Notes: generated by a model from the letters alone, not told the origin. 64,000 nucleotides of DNA from an uncultured Psychroserpens sp. (GCF_947492715.1 NZ_CANLNS010000001.1:930001-994000), one strand, 5' to 3'; numbered from the stretch's first letter, positions 34,977-44,350 are shown. Program-made: numbers and translations.

Positions 34977-35893
34977 CCCAGAGCCATGAGATACTTTTTA
35001 GGAGTTGTGCCATACTTCTTTTTAAATGCAGAAATGAAATGACTAGACGTGCTATATCCAACTTTTAAGCCCACCTCATTTACATTGTTATCTCCAGCCT
35101 CTAAAAGTTTTCTTGCAACTTCCATTTTATAATCAAATAAAAAACTAAATACAGAATCTCCATAAATTTGTTTAAACCCTTCTTTTAGTTTTTTAAGACT
35201 CAACCCTATTTCTTCAGAAAGTTCTTGAAGTGTGGGAGGTTCAGCCATACGCGCAATAATTATGTCTTTGGCTTGTCGTATTTTGATAACATTGGCCTCA
35301 TCAACAAGAAATGGGCATTGCTCTATATCTGCATCCTCGCTTCTATTAAAATATAGACTCAACAATTCTAAAGCCTTGCCTTTAAAATAAAGAGTTTTAA
35401 TAGACGAGTTTAAATTATAATTAACAAGCTGATTAAGCGCAATCGCCATGGAAGGCGAAATTTTCCCATCCTTATAATACTTTTTATCCTTATTGTCTTC
35501 ACTCAAAAACGTAATATAATCGGCCTCCTGTGAAAACAAACCATGAAACTTTTTGATAGATACAATAACAGAAACAAGCCAAGAATTAGGATGCACTTCT
35601 AAATGAATTGGCAAATCACGTTGTGGATTATAAAGCAACAACGAGTTTTCTTCTTCCATTTTCAATCGGTAATTACCTTGGTTGAAAATAAACTCACTAG
35701 AGCCCTTAATACAAAAATGAAATTGAATAAAGCTGCTATCAATCTCACGTTCAAGAGTTTGAATATGATGCTCCTCATTTTGATGAGTAAGTATGAAAAA
35801 CCCATCATCTAATCTTGTTTCATTAAATGAACCTCTAGCGATGTTTTTTGAACCTGAAAAATCGGTATTATTTTTATTGTTATTTAGATTCAT
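34973..35893 (-). CDS. AraC-family transcriptional regulator (PchR-like)
   Basis: The protein has 306 residues. The C-terminal AraC domain (about 205-306) has two helix-turn-helix units: PTLQELSEEIGLSLKKLKEG and VNEVGLKVGYSTSSHFISAF with the final KKYGTTPKKYL. The N-terminal half is a cupin-like sensor, with a CPFL segment (about residue 195) often seen before the DNA-binding part of PchR-type iron regulators. It is divergent from hemA with 170 bp between the starts, so it may control heme genes in response to iron or heme; this is inference. A 16-bp perfect palindrome just upstream of its -7 box suggests autoregulation. Confidence 0.87.
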   Translation of the reverse strand: MNLNNNKNNTDFSGSKNIARGSFNETRLDDGFFILTHQNEEHHIQTLEREIDSSFIQFHFCIKGSSEFIFNQGNYRLKMEEENSLLLYNPQRDLPIHLEVHPNSWLVSVIVSIKKFHGLFSQEADYITFLSEDNKDKKYYKDGKISPSMAIALNQLVNYNLNSSIKTLYFKGKALELLSLYFNRSEDADIEQCPFLVDEANVIKIRQAKDIIIARMAEPPTLQELSEEIGLSLKKLKEGFKQIYGDSVFSFLFDYKMEVARKLLEAGDNNVNEVGLKVGYSTSSHFISAFKKKYGTTPKKYLMALG

Positions 35894-35929
35894 TCTAAAC
35901 TAATAAGTTTTAAAGGCTTGATATGACTA

Positions 35930-35951
35930 CAAAAGTATGATATTTATCATA
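35930..35951 (-). promoter_or_regulatory. AraC-gene promoter box with overlapping 16-bp palindrome
   Basis: The minus strand carries TACTTTTG (35937-35930), a perfect TAnnTTTG box, 37 bp upstream of the start. TATGATA-TT-TATCATA (35936-35951) overlaps its upstream edge and would lie between the -7 and -33 positions, where a bound protein blocks polymerase. Confidence 0.5.
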
Positions 35952-36007
35952 TAATATTAAGAAATGACTTTAAAAAACCACAAACGATACTTAAAGTTCT
36001 TCTAGCG

Positions 36008-36039
36008 TTGTTTTTTTTCGCCTGACCTTTTTATTTTTG
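36008..36039 (+). promoter_or_regulatory. Promoter of the hemA cluster
   Basis: A TTG (36008-36010) is followed after 21 bp by TATTTTTG (36032-36039), close to the Bacteroidota -33/-7 consensus, 25 bp upstream of the hemA start codon. The leader would be about 15-20 nt. Confidence 0.6.
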
Positions 36040-36063
36040 CTAACGTAATTTTCCAAATCAGGT

Positions 36064-37326
36064 ATGGAGCACTACAATATGTCTAAAGGCACAACATTTT
36101 ATGCAATTGGTCTCAGCTATAAAAAAGCTGATGCCGAAATACGGGGTCATTTTAGTTTGGATGAAACGTCTAAGGTTAATGTTTTAGAACAAGCCAAACA
36201 AAATGGTATTGAAAGTTTAATTGTGACCTCTACATGTAACAGAACCGAAATCTATGGTTTTGCACAACACCCTTTCCAACTTATTCAATTATTATGTGAC
36301 AACACTAAAGGTACTGTTGAAGAATTTCAAAATGTGGCTTATGTCTATAAAAACCGTGATGCAATTTCTCATATTTTTAGAGTTGGTTGTGGTTTAGACA
36401 GTCAAATTCTTGGTGATTTCGAAATTATTAGTCAGTTGAAAGTTAGTGCCAGACTGTCAAAAAAACATCAATTGTTTAATCCATTTCTTGAACGTTTGGT
36501 GAATGCTGTTATTCAGGCTTCAAAACGCATTAAGACCGAAACCGATATTTCTTCGGGTGCAACCTCTGTATCATTTGCTTCGGTTCAATACATCATGAAA
36601 TCGATTAATCAGGTTTCAGAAAAGAATATTTTACTCTTTGGAACTGGTAAAATTGGCCGAAATACTTGTGAAAATTTAGTAAAACATACGAAGAACGAAC
36701 ATATCACCTTAATCAATAGAACAAAGGATAAAGCCGAAGCTATTGCAGGGAAATTTAATGTTCTTGTTAGAGATTATGCAAATCTACAGGAAGAAATTAA
36801 TAATTCTGACATTCTAATTGTCGCCACTGGAGCTCAAAATCCAACAGTCGACAAGCATTGTATACAAACATCTAGACCTTTATTGATTTTAGATTTGTCC
36901 ATCCCGAAGAACGTAAATAACAACGTTACAGACTTAGGAAATGTCACACTGGTACACTTAGATGATTTATCTCAAATTACAGATGAAACTTTAGAGCGTA
37001 GAAAAGCACATATTCCTGTTGCCGAAAACATTATTGAAGATATTAAAACCGATTTCAACGCTTGGTTAGCTACTCGAAAATTTGCACCAACTATTAAGGC
37101 GTTAAAACATAAGTTAACCGATTTTGCTACCGCCGAATTGGATACACAACGCAAAAAAATGAATGACTTCAATGAAGCGCAAGCCGAGTTAATAAGTAAC
37201 AATATCATTCAAAAAATAACCAATCATTTTGCACATCATTTAAAAGGTGATGACGTCTCAACAGATGACAGCCTTGAACTCATAAAAAAAGTGTTTCAAC
37301 TCGAAACAACTACAAACAATGCCTAA
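36064..37326 (+). CDS. hemA: Glutamyl-tRNA reductase
   Basis: The protein has 420 residues. It reduces glutamyl-tRNA(Glu) to glutamate-1-semialdehyde with NADPH, the first committed step of C5 heme synthesis. The catalytic Cys58 lies in VTSTCNRTEIYGF. The pocket motif GCGLDSQILGDFEI and the NADPH Rossmann segment ILLFGTGKIGRNTCENL are present, as is the C-terminal dimerisation helix. I kept the ATG at 36064 because MEHYNMSKG aligns with the usual short leader of Bacteroidota HemA; a second ATG at 36079 is possible. It overlaps hemC by 8 bp. Confidence 0.95.
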   Translation: MEHYNMSKGTTFYAIGLSYKKADAEIRGHFSLDETSKVNVLEQAKQNGIESLIVTSTCNRTEIYGFAQHPFQLIQLLCDNTKGTVEEFQNVAYVYKNRDAISHIFRVGCGLDSQILGDFEIISQLKVSARLSKKHQLFNPFLERLVNAVIQASKRIKTETDISSGATSVSFASVQYIMKSINQVSEKNILLFGTGKIGRNTCENLVKHTKNEHITLINRTKDKAEAIAGKFNVLVRDYANLQEEINNSDILIVATGAQNPTVDKHCIQTSRPLLILDLSIPKNVNNNVTDLGNVTLVHLDDLSQITDETLERRKAHIPVAENIIEDIKTDFNAWLATRKFAPTIKALKHKLTDFATAELDTQRKKMNDFNEAQAELISNNIIQKITNHFAHHLKGDDVSTDDSLELIKKVFQLETTTNNA

Positions 37327-38899
37327 AACAATTAGAATTGGAACGCGCGATAGTGAACTTGCACTATGGCAAGCCAAAACAGTACAAAGTCAACTTGAAC
37401 ATTTAGGTCATAAAACAGAGTTGGTTCCTGTAAAATCTACAGGAGATTTAGTCCTTAACAAGCCTATCTATGAACTAGGAATTACTGGTGTATTCACCAA
37501 AACCCTAGATATCGCTATGCTAAATGAAGATATTGATATTGCCGTTCATTCACTTAAAGACGTCCCTACTCTACTACCAAAAGGTATCGTACAAGCGGCT
37601 GTTTTAAAGCGCGGCAACGTTAAAGACTGTCTTGTTTATAAAAACAACGAAGAGTTTTTATCGCAACGTGATGCAGTTATTGCAACAGGTAGTTTGCGCA
37701 GAAGAGCACAGTGGTTAAATCGTTATCCAACGCATACTTTGGTAGATTTACGCGGAAATGTAAATTCTCGATTACAAAAGCTAGAAGACAATAATTGGAA
37801 CGCCGCTATTTTTGCTGCTGCTGGTCTTGGACGTATTGGCTTAAAACCAGAACAATCGTTTAATCTCGATTGGATGCTTCCTGCTCCTGCTCAAGGTGCT
37901 ATTATGATTACTGCTCCTGAAAATGACGAAGACATTAGAGCCATTTGCGCCGAAATTAATCATGAAGAGACCGAAATCTGTACAACAATAGAGCGCAAAT
38001 TCCTAAATCTTTTAGAAGGAGGATGCTCAGCCCCAATTGGAGCTCTCGCATTTATTAAAAATGAAGAAGTACACTTCCAAGGGGTTTTACTAAGTCTTGA
38101 TGGAAGCAAAAAAATAGAAGTTCAACGTACTGTCCCACTAGGAAAACATGACGAATTAGCGCAATTTGGTGCCGACTTTATAATTGAACGCGGTGGAAAA
38201 CGTTTAATGGATGATTTAAAAAAATCATCTAAAGATGTTAATATCTACTCTACCAAATCCTTAACCGATGACCAAAGGCAGTTGTTTCACAATAACGTTG
38301 TTTCGGAAAGCTCAGATTTTATAAAAATAAGTTTGAATCGTATGACGCCTAAGGTCTTAAAACCAATGCCTAAAAACGTCATTATTACCAGTAAAAATGC
38401 GGTAGAAGCATTGCTAATGAATTTTGCGTCACAAGAATTACAATTTGAGAATATCTACTGTGTTGGAAGGCGTACAAAACGTTTAACAGAACGTAAAATA
38501 GGAAAGGTGACACACACCGAAAACAACTCGAAAAACCTGGCCAAATATTTAGTTGAACACATTAATGGTACCGAAGCCACTTATTTTTGTAGTGATATTC
38601 GTTTAGATGAATTACCAACCATATTAGAAGAAAACAATATTACAGTTAATGAGGTAACCGCATATGAAACCAAATACGATCCGGTAAAAATTAATGAATC
38701 AGTACAAGGTGTCATGTTTTATAGCCCATCTACCGTTCAAAGTTATAAGCAAGAAAATCTTAGCGGTAACACCATAGCATTCTGTATTGGCGAAACCACA
38801 GCTAAAGAAGCCAGTAAACATTTTGACGATGTTAGAATCGCAAGAGTACCTACCGTTGAAAGTGTTATTGAGCTTGTAAATGAGAATTATATAAAGTAG
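37319..38899 (+). CDS. hemC: Fused hydroxymethylbilane synthase / uroporphyrinogen-III synthase
   Basis: The protein has 526 residues, the sum of two enzymes. HemC is residues about 1-305: RIGTRDSELALWQA, VHSLKDVPT (catalytic Asp81), TGSLRRRAQW and the dipyrromethane-cofactor Cys236 in LEGGCSAPIGA. HemD is about 315-526: a two-lobed, poorly conserved domain with NVIITSKNAVEALLMNF, NIYCVGRRTKR and YSPSTVQSYKQE. The fusion makes uroporphyrinogen III from porphobilinogen in one polypeptide, limiting loss of the unstable hydroxymethylbilane. The 8-bp overlap with hemA indicates coupled translation. HemD was assigned from the position and its C-terminal motif, so it is slightly less certain than HemC. 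Confidence 0.93.
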   Translation: MPKTIRIGTRDSELALWQAKTVQSQLEHLGHKTELVPVKSTGDLVLNKPIYELGITGVFTKTLDIAMLNEDIDIAVHSLKDVPTLLPKGIVQAAVLKRGNVKDCLVYKNNEEFLSQRDAVIATGSLRRRAQWLNRYPTHTLVDLRGNVNSRLQKLEDNNWNAAIFAAAGLGRIGLKPEQSFNLDWMLPAPAQGAIMITAPENDEDIRAICAEINHEETEICTTIERKFLNLLEGGCSAPIGALAFIKNEEVHFQGVLLSLDGSKKIEVQRTVPLGKHDELAQFGADFIIERGGKRLMDDLKKSSKDVNIYSTKSLTDDQRQLFHNNVVSESSDFIKISLNRMTPKVLKPMPKNVIITSKNAVEALLMNFASQELQFENIYCVGRRTKRLTERKIGKVTHTENNSKNLAKYLVEHINGTEATYFCSDIRLDELPTILEENNITVNEVTAYETKYDPVKINESVQGVMFYSPSTVQSYKQENLSGNTIAFCIGETTAKEASKHFDDVRIARVPTVESVIELVNENYIK

Positions 38900-38980
38900 G
38901 AAGGTTGTGGTGTTAATTTGTAAGCCTTCTAAAATGCATTGTTCATTACACCTACTTCAGTACTAACTAGGAAAAAAACT

Positions 38981-40006
38981 ATGATAAAAAACGACTTATT
39001 TTTAAGAGCATTAAAAGGAGAAACCGTAGAACGCCCACCAGTATGGATGATGCGTCAAGCAGGTCGATATCTTCCTGAATTTATGGAAATCAAAGCTAAA
39101 TACGATTTCTTTACACGTTGTCAAACACCTGAGTTAGCTAGTGAAATAACCGTTCAGCCTATTAGACGATATGGTATGGATGCCGCCATTCTGTTTAGTG
39201 ATATTTTAGTTATCCCACAAGCTATGAATATCGAGGTACAAATGAAACCTAATTTTGGGCCCTATTTACCAAATCCTGTGCGTTCTCAAAAAGATGTTGA
39301 TAATGTTATTGTTCCAGATGTAAAGGAAGCCTTAAATTATGTCTATGACGCTATAAAAGCTACCAAGGAAAAACTTAATGATGAAATTCCATTAATTGGC
39401 TTCGCTGGATCACCTTGGACTATTTTATGCTACTGTGTCCAAGGACAAGGCAGTAAAAATTTCGATAAAGCCAAAGAGTTTTGCTTTACTAATCCTATAG
39501 CTGCTCATCAATTATTACAAAAAATTACAGATACTACTATTGCTTATTTGAAAGAAAAAGTAAAAGCAGGTTGTAATGCTGTACAAGTGTTCGATTCTTG
39601 GGGTGGTATGCTATCTCCTGTTGATTATCAGGAGTTTTCTTGGCAATACATTCAACAAATTATCGATGCGTTAAAAGATGATGCACCTGTTATTGCTTTT
39701 GGTAAAGGGTGTTGGTTTGCACTCGGTGAAATGGCAAAGTCTGGGGCGTCTGCTTTAGGTGTAGACTGGACTTGTTCTGCAAGAAATGCACGTTATTTAA
39801 CAGGTGGAAATATTACCTTACAAGGAAATTTCGACCCTACGAGATTGTTCTCTCCGCCTTCAGAAATTAAAAAAATGGTTCACCAAATGATTAATGAGTT
39901 TGGTAAGGATAAATATATTGTAAATTTAGGTCATGGAATTTTACCTAACATCCCGTTAGATAATGCCAAAGCATTTATTGATGCTGTAAAAGAATATCAA
40001 CCTTAA
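38981..40006 (+). CDS. hemE: Uroporphyrinogen decarboxylase
   Basis: Starting at the ATG at 38981 gives 341 residues beginning [14 protein letters not shown], the family-typical N-terminus; the frame opens at 38939 but the extra 14 residues do not fit the family. Signatures are [16 protein letters not shown] (substrate-binding Arg), [31 protein letters not shown] and the final [11 protein letters not shown]. It converts uroporphyrinogen III to coproporphyrinogen III by four decarboxylations. There are 81 bp between hemCD and this start, with no clear TAnnTTTG box, so it probably shares the hemA transcript. Confidence 0.95.
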   Translation: MIKNDLFLRALKGETVERPPVWMMRQAGRYLPEFMEIKAKYDFFTRCQTPELASEITVQPIRRYGMDAAILFSDILVIPQAMNIEVQMKPNFGPYLPNPVRSQKDVDNVIVPDVKEALNYVYDAIKATKEKLNDEIPLIGFAGSPWTILCYCVQGQGSKNFDKAKEFCFTNPIAAHQLLQKITDTTIAYLKEKVKAGCNAVQVFDSWGGMLSPVDYQEFSWQYIQQIIDALKDDAPVIAFGKGCWFALGEMAKSGASALGVDWTCSARNARYLTGGNITLQGNFDPTRLFSPPSEIKKMVHQMINEFGKDKYIVNLGHGILPNIPLDNAKAFIDAVKEYQP

Positions 40007-40023
40007 TTTCATTTAACTAAAAA

Positions 40024-40791
40024 ATGATAAAGAATATTTCACAAGGTATACAAGCATATGCTGGTTCTCTAGCATTAATCTCTAAGTTAAATCTTTGGAA
40101 ATTCTTTTTCATTCCAATTGCTATTAGTGTAATTACCGCAGCAGTTATTGGGTTATCGGCATATGGACTATCAGATAATATAGGAGACTTTATTGCTAAA
40201 ATTTGGCCTTGGGATTTTGGTAAAGAAACCTTCACTTCTATTTCCACATTTATTGGTGGTATTGTGATTTTAGTGGTAGGATTAATTCTCTATAAGCATA
40301 TCATAATGGCACTATCTGCGCCATTTATGAGTCCGGTTTCAGAAAAAATAGAAGCACATTTAACTGGTATAGAAAAACACAACCATAGAAATACTTCATC
40401 TCGCGAACAGCTATGGAGAGGTATTAGAATAAATTTACGAAACTTAGGAAAGGAGTTGTTATTTACCATCCCTCTCTTGTTGCTAAAATTCATACCTGTA
40501 ATTAATATTTTTTCAACCGTTCTTTTATTCTTACTGCAAGCATATTATGCTGGTTTTGGTAATATGGACTATACTTTAGAACGACATTATAAATATAGGG
40601 AGAGCATTAGTTTTGTTAGAAAACATAGAGGAGTTGCTATTGGTAATGGCATTGTTTTTATGCTCTTCTTATTGATTCCTGTTGTAGGTATTATTTTGGT
40701 GTTACCTATGAGTGTTACAGCAGCATCGTTGAAAACTGTAAAACTCATTCAACAAGATAATTTGCTTCCCGAACACAAAACGATTGTATGA
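40024..40791 (+). CDS. EI24/CysZ-like inner-membrane protein
   Basis: The protein has 255 residues with four or five TM helices, including KFFFIPIAISVITAAVIGLS, FIGGIVILVVGLILYKHIIM and the last two. The pattern of FxSPVSEKIEAHL and YAGFGNMDYTLERHYKYRES in cytoplasmic loops matches EI24-domain proteins. CysZ members carry sulfate, but this subset lacks firm transport data. It overlaps the GNAT gene start by 4 bp (ATGA), so these are co-translated. The link to heme synthesis is unclear. Confidence 0.75.
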   Translation: MIKNISQGIQAYAGSLALISKLNLWKFFFIPIAISVITAAVIGLSAYGLSDNIGDFIAKIWPWDFGKETFTSISTFIGGIVILVVGLILYKHIIMALSAPFMSPVSEKIEAHLTGIEKHNHRNTSSREQLWRGIRINLRNLGKELLFTIPLLLLKFIPVINIFSTVLLFLLQAYYAGFGNMDYTLERHYKYRESISFVRKHRGVAIGNGIVFMLFLLIPVVGIILVLPMSVTAASLKTVKLIQQDNLLPEHKTIV

Positions 40792-41324
40792 TGATTGGGG
40801 GATTTGACGGTTTTGAAATCAACCCAATACATCAAGGTGATGTTTGGAAAATTTGCAACTTTATGGTGGCCAATGCCGATCGTTTAAAACGCTATTTCCC
40901 TAAGACATTAGAGCAAAATCTAAACCCTACCTTATCTCAACTTTTTGTTGACAAAAAGACCAAATTATTTCAAAGCAGAGAAGAGTTTTTATTCACTGTT
41001 AAACATACCGAAACTCGAGAATTGGCAGCTGTTATATATATTAAAGAGTTAGATTGGGAGAAAAAACAAGGTGAGTTTGCTTACTGTGTTGGATATCCTT
41101 TTACTGGGCAACAACTTATGTCTAAAGCCATAAAGTTATTATCAACCTACGCTTTTGATACTTTAAAATTAAACACACTTCAAATCATTGTTAATAAGAA
41201 CAACATCCCTAGTGTAAAAGTAGCTGAAAGAAATGATTTTAAATGGCAAAAAACGCTTGAAAACGAATTTACTCCACCTGGTGAACAACCTTTAGATATG
41301 GAGCTTTATGAATTGTATAAATAA
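40788..41324 (+). CDS. GNAT acetyltransferase (RimJ/RimL type)
   Basis: The protein has 178 residues. It has the RimJ-like layout: a beta-strand with LAAVIYIKELDWEKKQGEFAYCVG where the Glu/Ala-rich strand (the GEFAYCV segment) stands at the acetyl-CoA site, then QQLMSKAIKLLSTYAFDTL, and the C-terminal NKNNIPSVKVAERNDF with the conserved Asn/Val-Ala-Glu helix. It probably acetylates the N-terminus of a protein such as a ribosomal protein. It overlaps the EI24-like gene by 4 bp; the following CHMI-like gene starts 6 bp later. Confidence 0.82.
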   Translation: MMIGGFDGFEINPIHQGDVWKICNFMVANADRLKRYFPKTLEQNLNPTLSQLFVDKKTKLFQSREEFLFTVKHTETRELAAVIYIKELDWEKKQGEFAYCVGYPFTGQQLMSKAIKLLSTYAFDTLKLNTLQIIVNKNNIPSVKVAERNDFKWQKTLENEFTPPGEQPLDMELYELYK

Positions 41325-41330
41325 TTAACT

Positions 41331-41678
41331 ATGCCGCATTTTGTGATAGATTGTTCTGAAAATGTTTTAAAATTAAATAGCCCAGAAAAAACACTTCTGA
41401 CAGTACATCAATGTGCGACTAAATCTGGATTATTTGATGAAAGTGATATCAAAGTGAGATTAAATCCTTTTAAGGAAAACTATATCGTTGGAGGAAAACA
41501 ACAAGATTTTATTCATGTCTTTTCTAACATTATGGAAGGAAGAACAACAGATCAAAAAAATCAACTGTCTAAACTCATCATAAAAGAGCTTAAAGTCATA
41601 TTTCCAACTATCGATTTTATAGCTGTTAATATTAGAGATTTTGAAAAATCAACCTACTTTAACAAAACAATGGTTTAA
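41331..41678 (+). CDS. 5-carboxymethyl-2-hydroxymuconate Delta-isomerase-like protein (tautomerase superfamily)
   Basis: The protein has 115 residues and resembles the CHMI family: Met is removed to expose Pro2 (MPHFVIDCS), the catalytic base of tautomerases, and the FIHVFSNIMEGRTTDQKNQLS segment matches the strand and helix of CHMI. CHMI normally serves homoprotocatechuate breakdown, but no such pathway genes are here, so the natural substrate is unknown. It sits between GNAT and hemF in the heme cluster, with 1 bp before the hemF start. Confidence 0.72.
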   Translation: MPHFVIDCSENVLKLNSPEKTLLTVHQCATKSGLFDESDIKVRLNPFKENYIVGGKQQDFIHVFSNIMEGRTTDQKNQLSKLIIKELKVIFPTIDFIAVNIRDFEKSTYFNKTMV

Positions 41679-41679
41679 T

Positions 41680-42582
41680 ATGAAAGATACATTCTTCAAT
41701 TACATTCACGAGCTACAAGATACGATTACTTCAAAGTTGGAAGCTATTGATGGAAAGGCTAAATTTCAAGAAGATATTTGGAAACGCCCTGAAGGTGGTG
41801 GCGGAAGAACTCGCGTTATAGAACATGGAAATGTTTTTGAAAAAGGAGGTGTTAATATTTCTGGTGTTCATGGTAAGTTGCCTGATTCTATGCAAACCTA
41901 TTTTGGTGTAGAAGATGCCAATTTTTTTGCCTGTGGGTTAAGTTTAGTGCTTCATCCTAAAAACCCAATGGTCCCAACTGTTCATGCCAATTGGCGCTAT
42001 TTTGAAATGTATGATCAAGACGGTAATATTGTAGATCAATGGTTTGGTGGTGGGCAAGATCTCACTCCTTATTATTTATTTGAAGAAGATGCCATTCATT
42101 TTCATCAAATTTGTAAAACGGCTTGTGATCATCACAATAACAATTTCTACGAAACTTATAAAGCCAGATGTGATGAGTATTTCTATAATTCGCATCGTAA
42201 TGAAGGTCGCGGTATTGGTGGTTTGTTTTTTGATTATTGCAAAGCCACCAGCGACATGTCAATGCAAAACTGGTATGATTTTGTCACGGAAGTTGGTGAT
42301 AGTTTCCTAGAGGCTTATGTGCCTATCGTTGAAAAACGTAAAGATTTAGACTACAACAAAGCACAACGCGATTGGCAAGAAATTCGTCGTGGGCGTTATG
42401 TTGAGTTCAATTTGGTACATGATAAAGGTACTTTGTTTGGCTTAAAAACGAATGGAAGAATTGAAAGTATCTTAATGAGTTTACCTCCTCACGTTCAATG
42501 GGTATATGATCACCACCCAGAACCAGGCAGCAATGAAGAAGAATTAATTAACGTATTAAAACAACCTAAAAACTGGGTATAA
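41680..42582 (+). CDS. hemF: Oxygen-dependent coproporphyrinogen III oxidase
   Basis: I chose the ATG at 41680, 1 bp past the previous stop; the open frame extends upstream to a TTG at 41641 but those residues overlap the preceding gene. From the ATG it has 300 residues, the usual length. Family motifs are KFQEDIWKRPEGGGGRTRVI, NISGVHGKLP, FFACGLSLVLHPKNP, VHANWRYFEM, WFGGGQDLTPYYL, HRNEGRGIGGLFFDY and GRYVEFNLVHDKGT. It oxidatively decarboxylates coproporphyrinogen III to protoporphyrinogen IX with O2, so the organism can make heme aerobically. The product is handed to HemJ. Confidence 0.95.
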   Translation: MKDTFFNYIHELQDTITSKLEAIDGKAKFQEDIWKRPEGGGGRTRVIEHGNVFEKGGVNISGVHGKLPDSMQTYFGVEDANFFACGLSLVLHPKNPMVPTVHANWRYFEMYDQDGNIVDQWFGGGQDLTPYYLFEEDAIHFHQICKTACDHHNNNFYETYKARCDEYFYNSHRNEGRGIGGLFFDYCKATSDMSMQNWYDFVTEVGDSFLEAYVPIVEKRKDLDYNKAQRDWQEIRRGRYVEFNLVHDKGTLFGLKTNGRIESILMSLPPHVQWVYDHHPEPGSNEEELINVLKQPKNWV

Positions 42583-43353
42583 ATGAAACTATTAAGTCGC
42601 GTATTTTTAATTATCAATTGGAAAACATTTGTTATCACAGGCTTGGCCATAGCTTCAACAGCATTTTGTTTGCATTTTGAAATCAAAGCCGATTTTCCAT
42701 TAACACTTATTGGTACTGCTATCGTATTTCCAATTGTATTCTCTATTGGCGGCGCCTATAAACGTCGTGAAGTTGCATTAGATGAATACGGCTCTATAAA
42801 AGCGCATGGTCGTGCACTGTATTTTGCTGTTTCCGATTGGCTAGAAAACCCACCTCAGGAGTTAAAAGATGAATTAAAGACCCATCTTAAAAACCTTTTA
42901 AACTCTTGTAAACATGTATTTAATAATCCAATAAATGAACTCGAAGAAAACGAAAAAGCCGTTTATGCGAGTTTTGAAGGTTTATCAAAGTTTATCAAAA
43001 GCATGCGATCTCATGGTTTACCATCTGGTGAAGCATCACGTTCTAACCAATTTTTAAGTAAAATGATGATTTCTTTTGAACGCATCAAGCACATTTATCA
43101 GTATAGAACTCCAAGAACACTCAGAACCTATAGTGATATATTCATTGTTATTTTACCTATAATTTATGGCCCTCACTTTGCGCATAATGTAACGAGCTAC
43201 AGTTTCGGTCTACAATATGCTGTACCTATCATGTTTAGTGTTATTTTGGTGGCTTTAGATAATATCCAATCACATTTAGAAAACCCATTTGATCAACAAG
43301 GTGAAGATGATGTTTATATCAACGAGGAAAAATTTATAAGAAATTTAGATTAA
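42583..43353 (+). CDS. Membrane protein of unknown function in the heme cluster (bestrophin-like topology)
   Basis: The protein has 256 residues. Hydrophobic segments lie at about 14-33, 40-58, 192-208 and 211-227, with a soluble helical middle. VFSIGGAYKRREVALDEYGS and the final cytosolic tail resemble bestrophin/UPF0187-type membrane proteins in topology, but I cannot fix the family. It starts directly after the hemF stop codon and ends 4 bp before hemB, so it is a regular member of this operon. A role in heme or porphyrin handling is inference from context. Confidence 0.6.
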   Translation: MKLLSRVFLIINWKTFVITGLAIASTAFCLHFEIKADFPLTLIGTAIVFPIVFSIGGAYKRREVALDEYGSIKAHGRALYFAVSDWLENPPQELKDELKTHLKNLLNSCKHVFNNPINELEENEKAVYASFEGLSKFIKSMRSHGLPSGEASRSNQFLSKMMISFERIKHIYQYRTPRTLRTYSDIFIVILPIIYGPHFAHNVTSYSFGLQYAVPIMFSVILVALDNIQSHLENPFDQQGEDDVYINEEKFIRNLD

Positions 43354-43357
43354 AACT

Positions 43358-44347
43358 ATGTATCCATTAAGACGAAACCGAAGATTAAGAACTAACAATG
43401 CAATTAGAAGTTTAGTTCGCGAGACCATTATTTCACCAAACGACTTTTTGGTCCCTCTATTTGTTGTAGAAGGAAAAGGGATTAAGCAAGAAATTGCTTC
43501 TATGCCAAATTATTATCGCTATAGTTTAGATTTATTAGAACATGAAGTAAAAGAGCTTTGGGCACTAGGCCTAAAATCTGTGCTTTTGTTTGTAAAAGTT
43601 CCTGACAACTTAAAAGATAATAAAGGAACAGAGGCTTTAAATCCAAACGGACTTATGCAACGTGCCATCAAAACTGTTAAAAACGTATGCCCTGAAATGT
43701 TAGTTATGACAGACGTTGCTTTAGATCCTTATTCGTCTTATGGTCATGACGGTATTATTGCTAATGGTCAAATTATTAATGATGATACTGTTGATGTCTT
43801 AGCCGAAATGAGCCTGTCTCATGCTCAAGCTGGAGCAGATTTTGTGGCGCCAAGCGATATGATGGATGGTCGAATTTTAGCGATAAGAGAAGCTCTTGAA
43901 GATGATGGTTTTACAGATACTGGTATTATGAGTTATTCTGCAAAATATGCTTCTGCTTTCTACGGCCCTTTTCGTGATGCACTAGACTCGGCACCTGCAG
44001 ATATAAAAGATATTCCTAAGGATAAAAAAACCTATCAAATGGATTTCGCAAACCGCTTTGAAGCACTCAAAGAAACCGAAATGGATATTGATGAAGGTGC
44101 AGATATTGTTATGGTTAAACCAGGCTTGTGTTACTTAGATATTGTTCGAGATATTAAAAATGAAGTAGAGGTTCCTGTTGCTGTGTATCAGGTTTCTGGA
44201 GAATATGCCATGCTTAAAGCGGCTGCCGAAAAAGGATGGTTAGATCACGATGCCGTAATGTTAGAACAAATTACTGCTATTAAACGTGCAGGAGCAGATA
44301 TTATAGCTAGTTATTTTGCTAAGGATGTTGTGAAGTTATTGTACTAA
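43358..44347 (+). CDS. hemB: Porphobilinogen synthase (delta-aminolevulinic acid dehydratase)
   Basis: The protein has 329 residues. It condenses two 5-aminolevulinate molecules into porphobilinogen. Catalytic lysines are Lys196 (SYSAKYASAF) and Lys254 (IVMVKPGLCY). The metal-binding loop TDVALDPYSSYGHDG (about 118-132) has Asp instead of the Cys triad of zinc enzymes, so this is a Mg2+/Asp-type enzyme like those of Pseudomonas. The N-terminal arm YPLRRNRRLRTNNAIRSLV is present. It follows the membrane-protein gene by 4 bp and precedes the cytochrome genes by 3 bp. Confidence 0.96.
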   Translation: MYPLRRNRRLRTNNAIRSLVRETIISPNDFLVPLFVVEGKGIKQEIASMPNYYRYSLDLLEHEVKELWALGLKSVLLFVKVPDNLKDNKGTEALNPNGLMQRAIKTVKNVCPEMLVMTDVALDPYSSYGHDGIIANGQIINDDTVDVLAEMSLSHAQAGADFVAPSDMMDGRILAIREALEDDGFTDTGIMSYSAKYASAFYGPFRDALDSAPADIKDIPKDKKTYQMDFANRFEALKETEMDIDEGADIVMVKPGLCYLDIVRDIKNEVEVPVAVYQVSGEYAMLKAAAEKGWLDHDAVMLEQITAIKRAGADIIASYFAKDVVKLLY

Positions 44348-44350
44348 CTT

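Noticed and set aside
38899-38938. Terminator between hemCD and hemE
   Set aside because: Only a weak GAAGG/CCTTC pairing with a long loop and no T run is present.
38939-38980. Longer hemE N-terminus from the ATG at 38939
   Set aside because: The extra residues ([14 protein letters not shown]) do not fit the family, and the second ATG starts the conserved N-terminal sequence.
41641-41679. Longer hemF start at a TTG
   Set aside because: It would overlap the CHMI-like gene and add residues before the family-typical start; ATG at 41680 is 1 bp past the previous stop.
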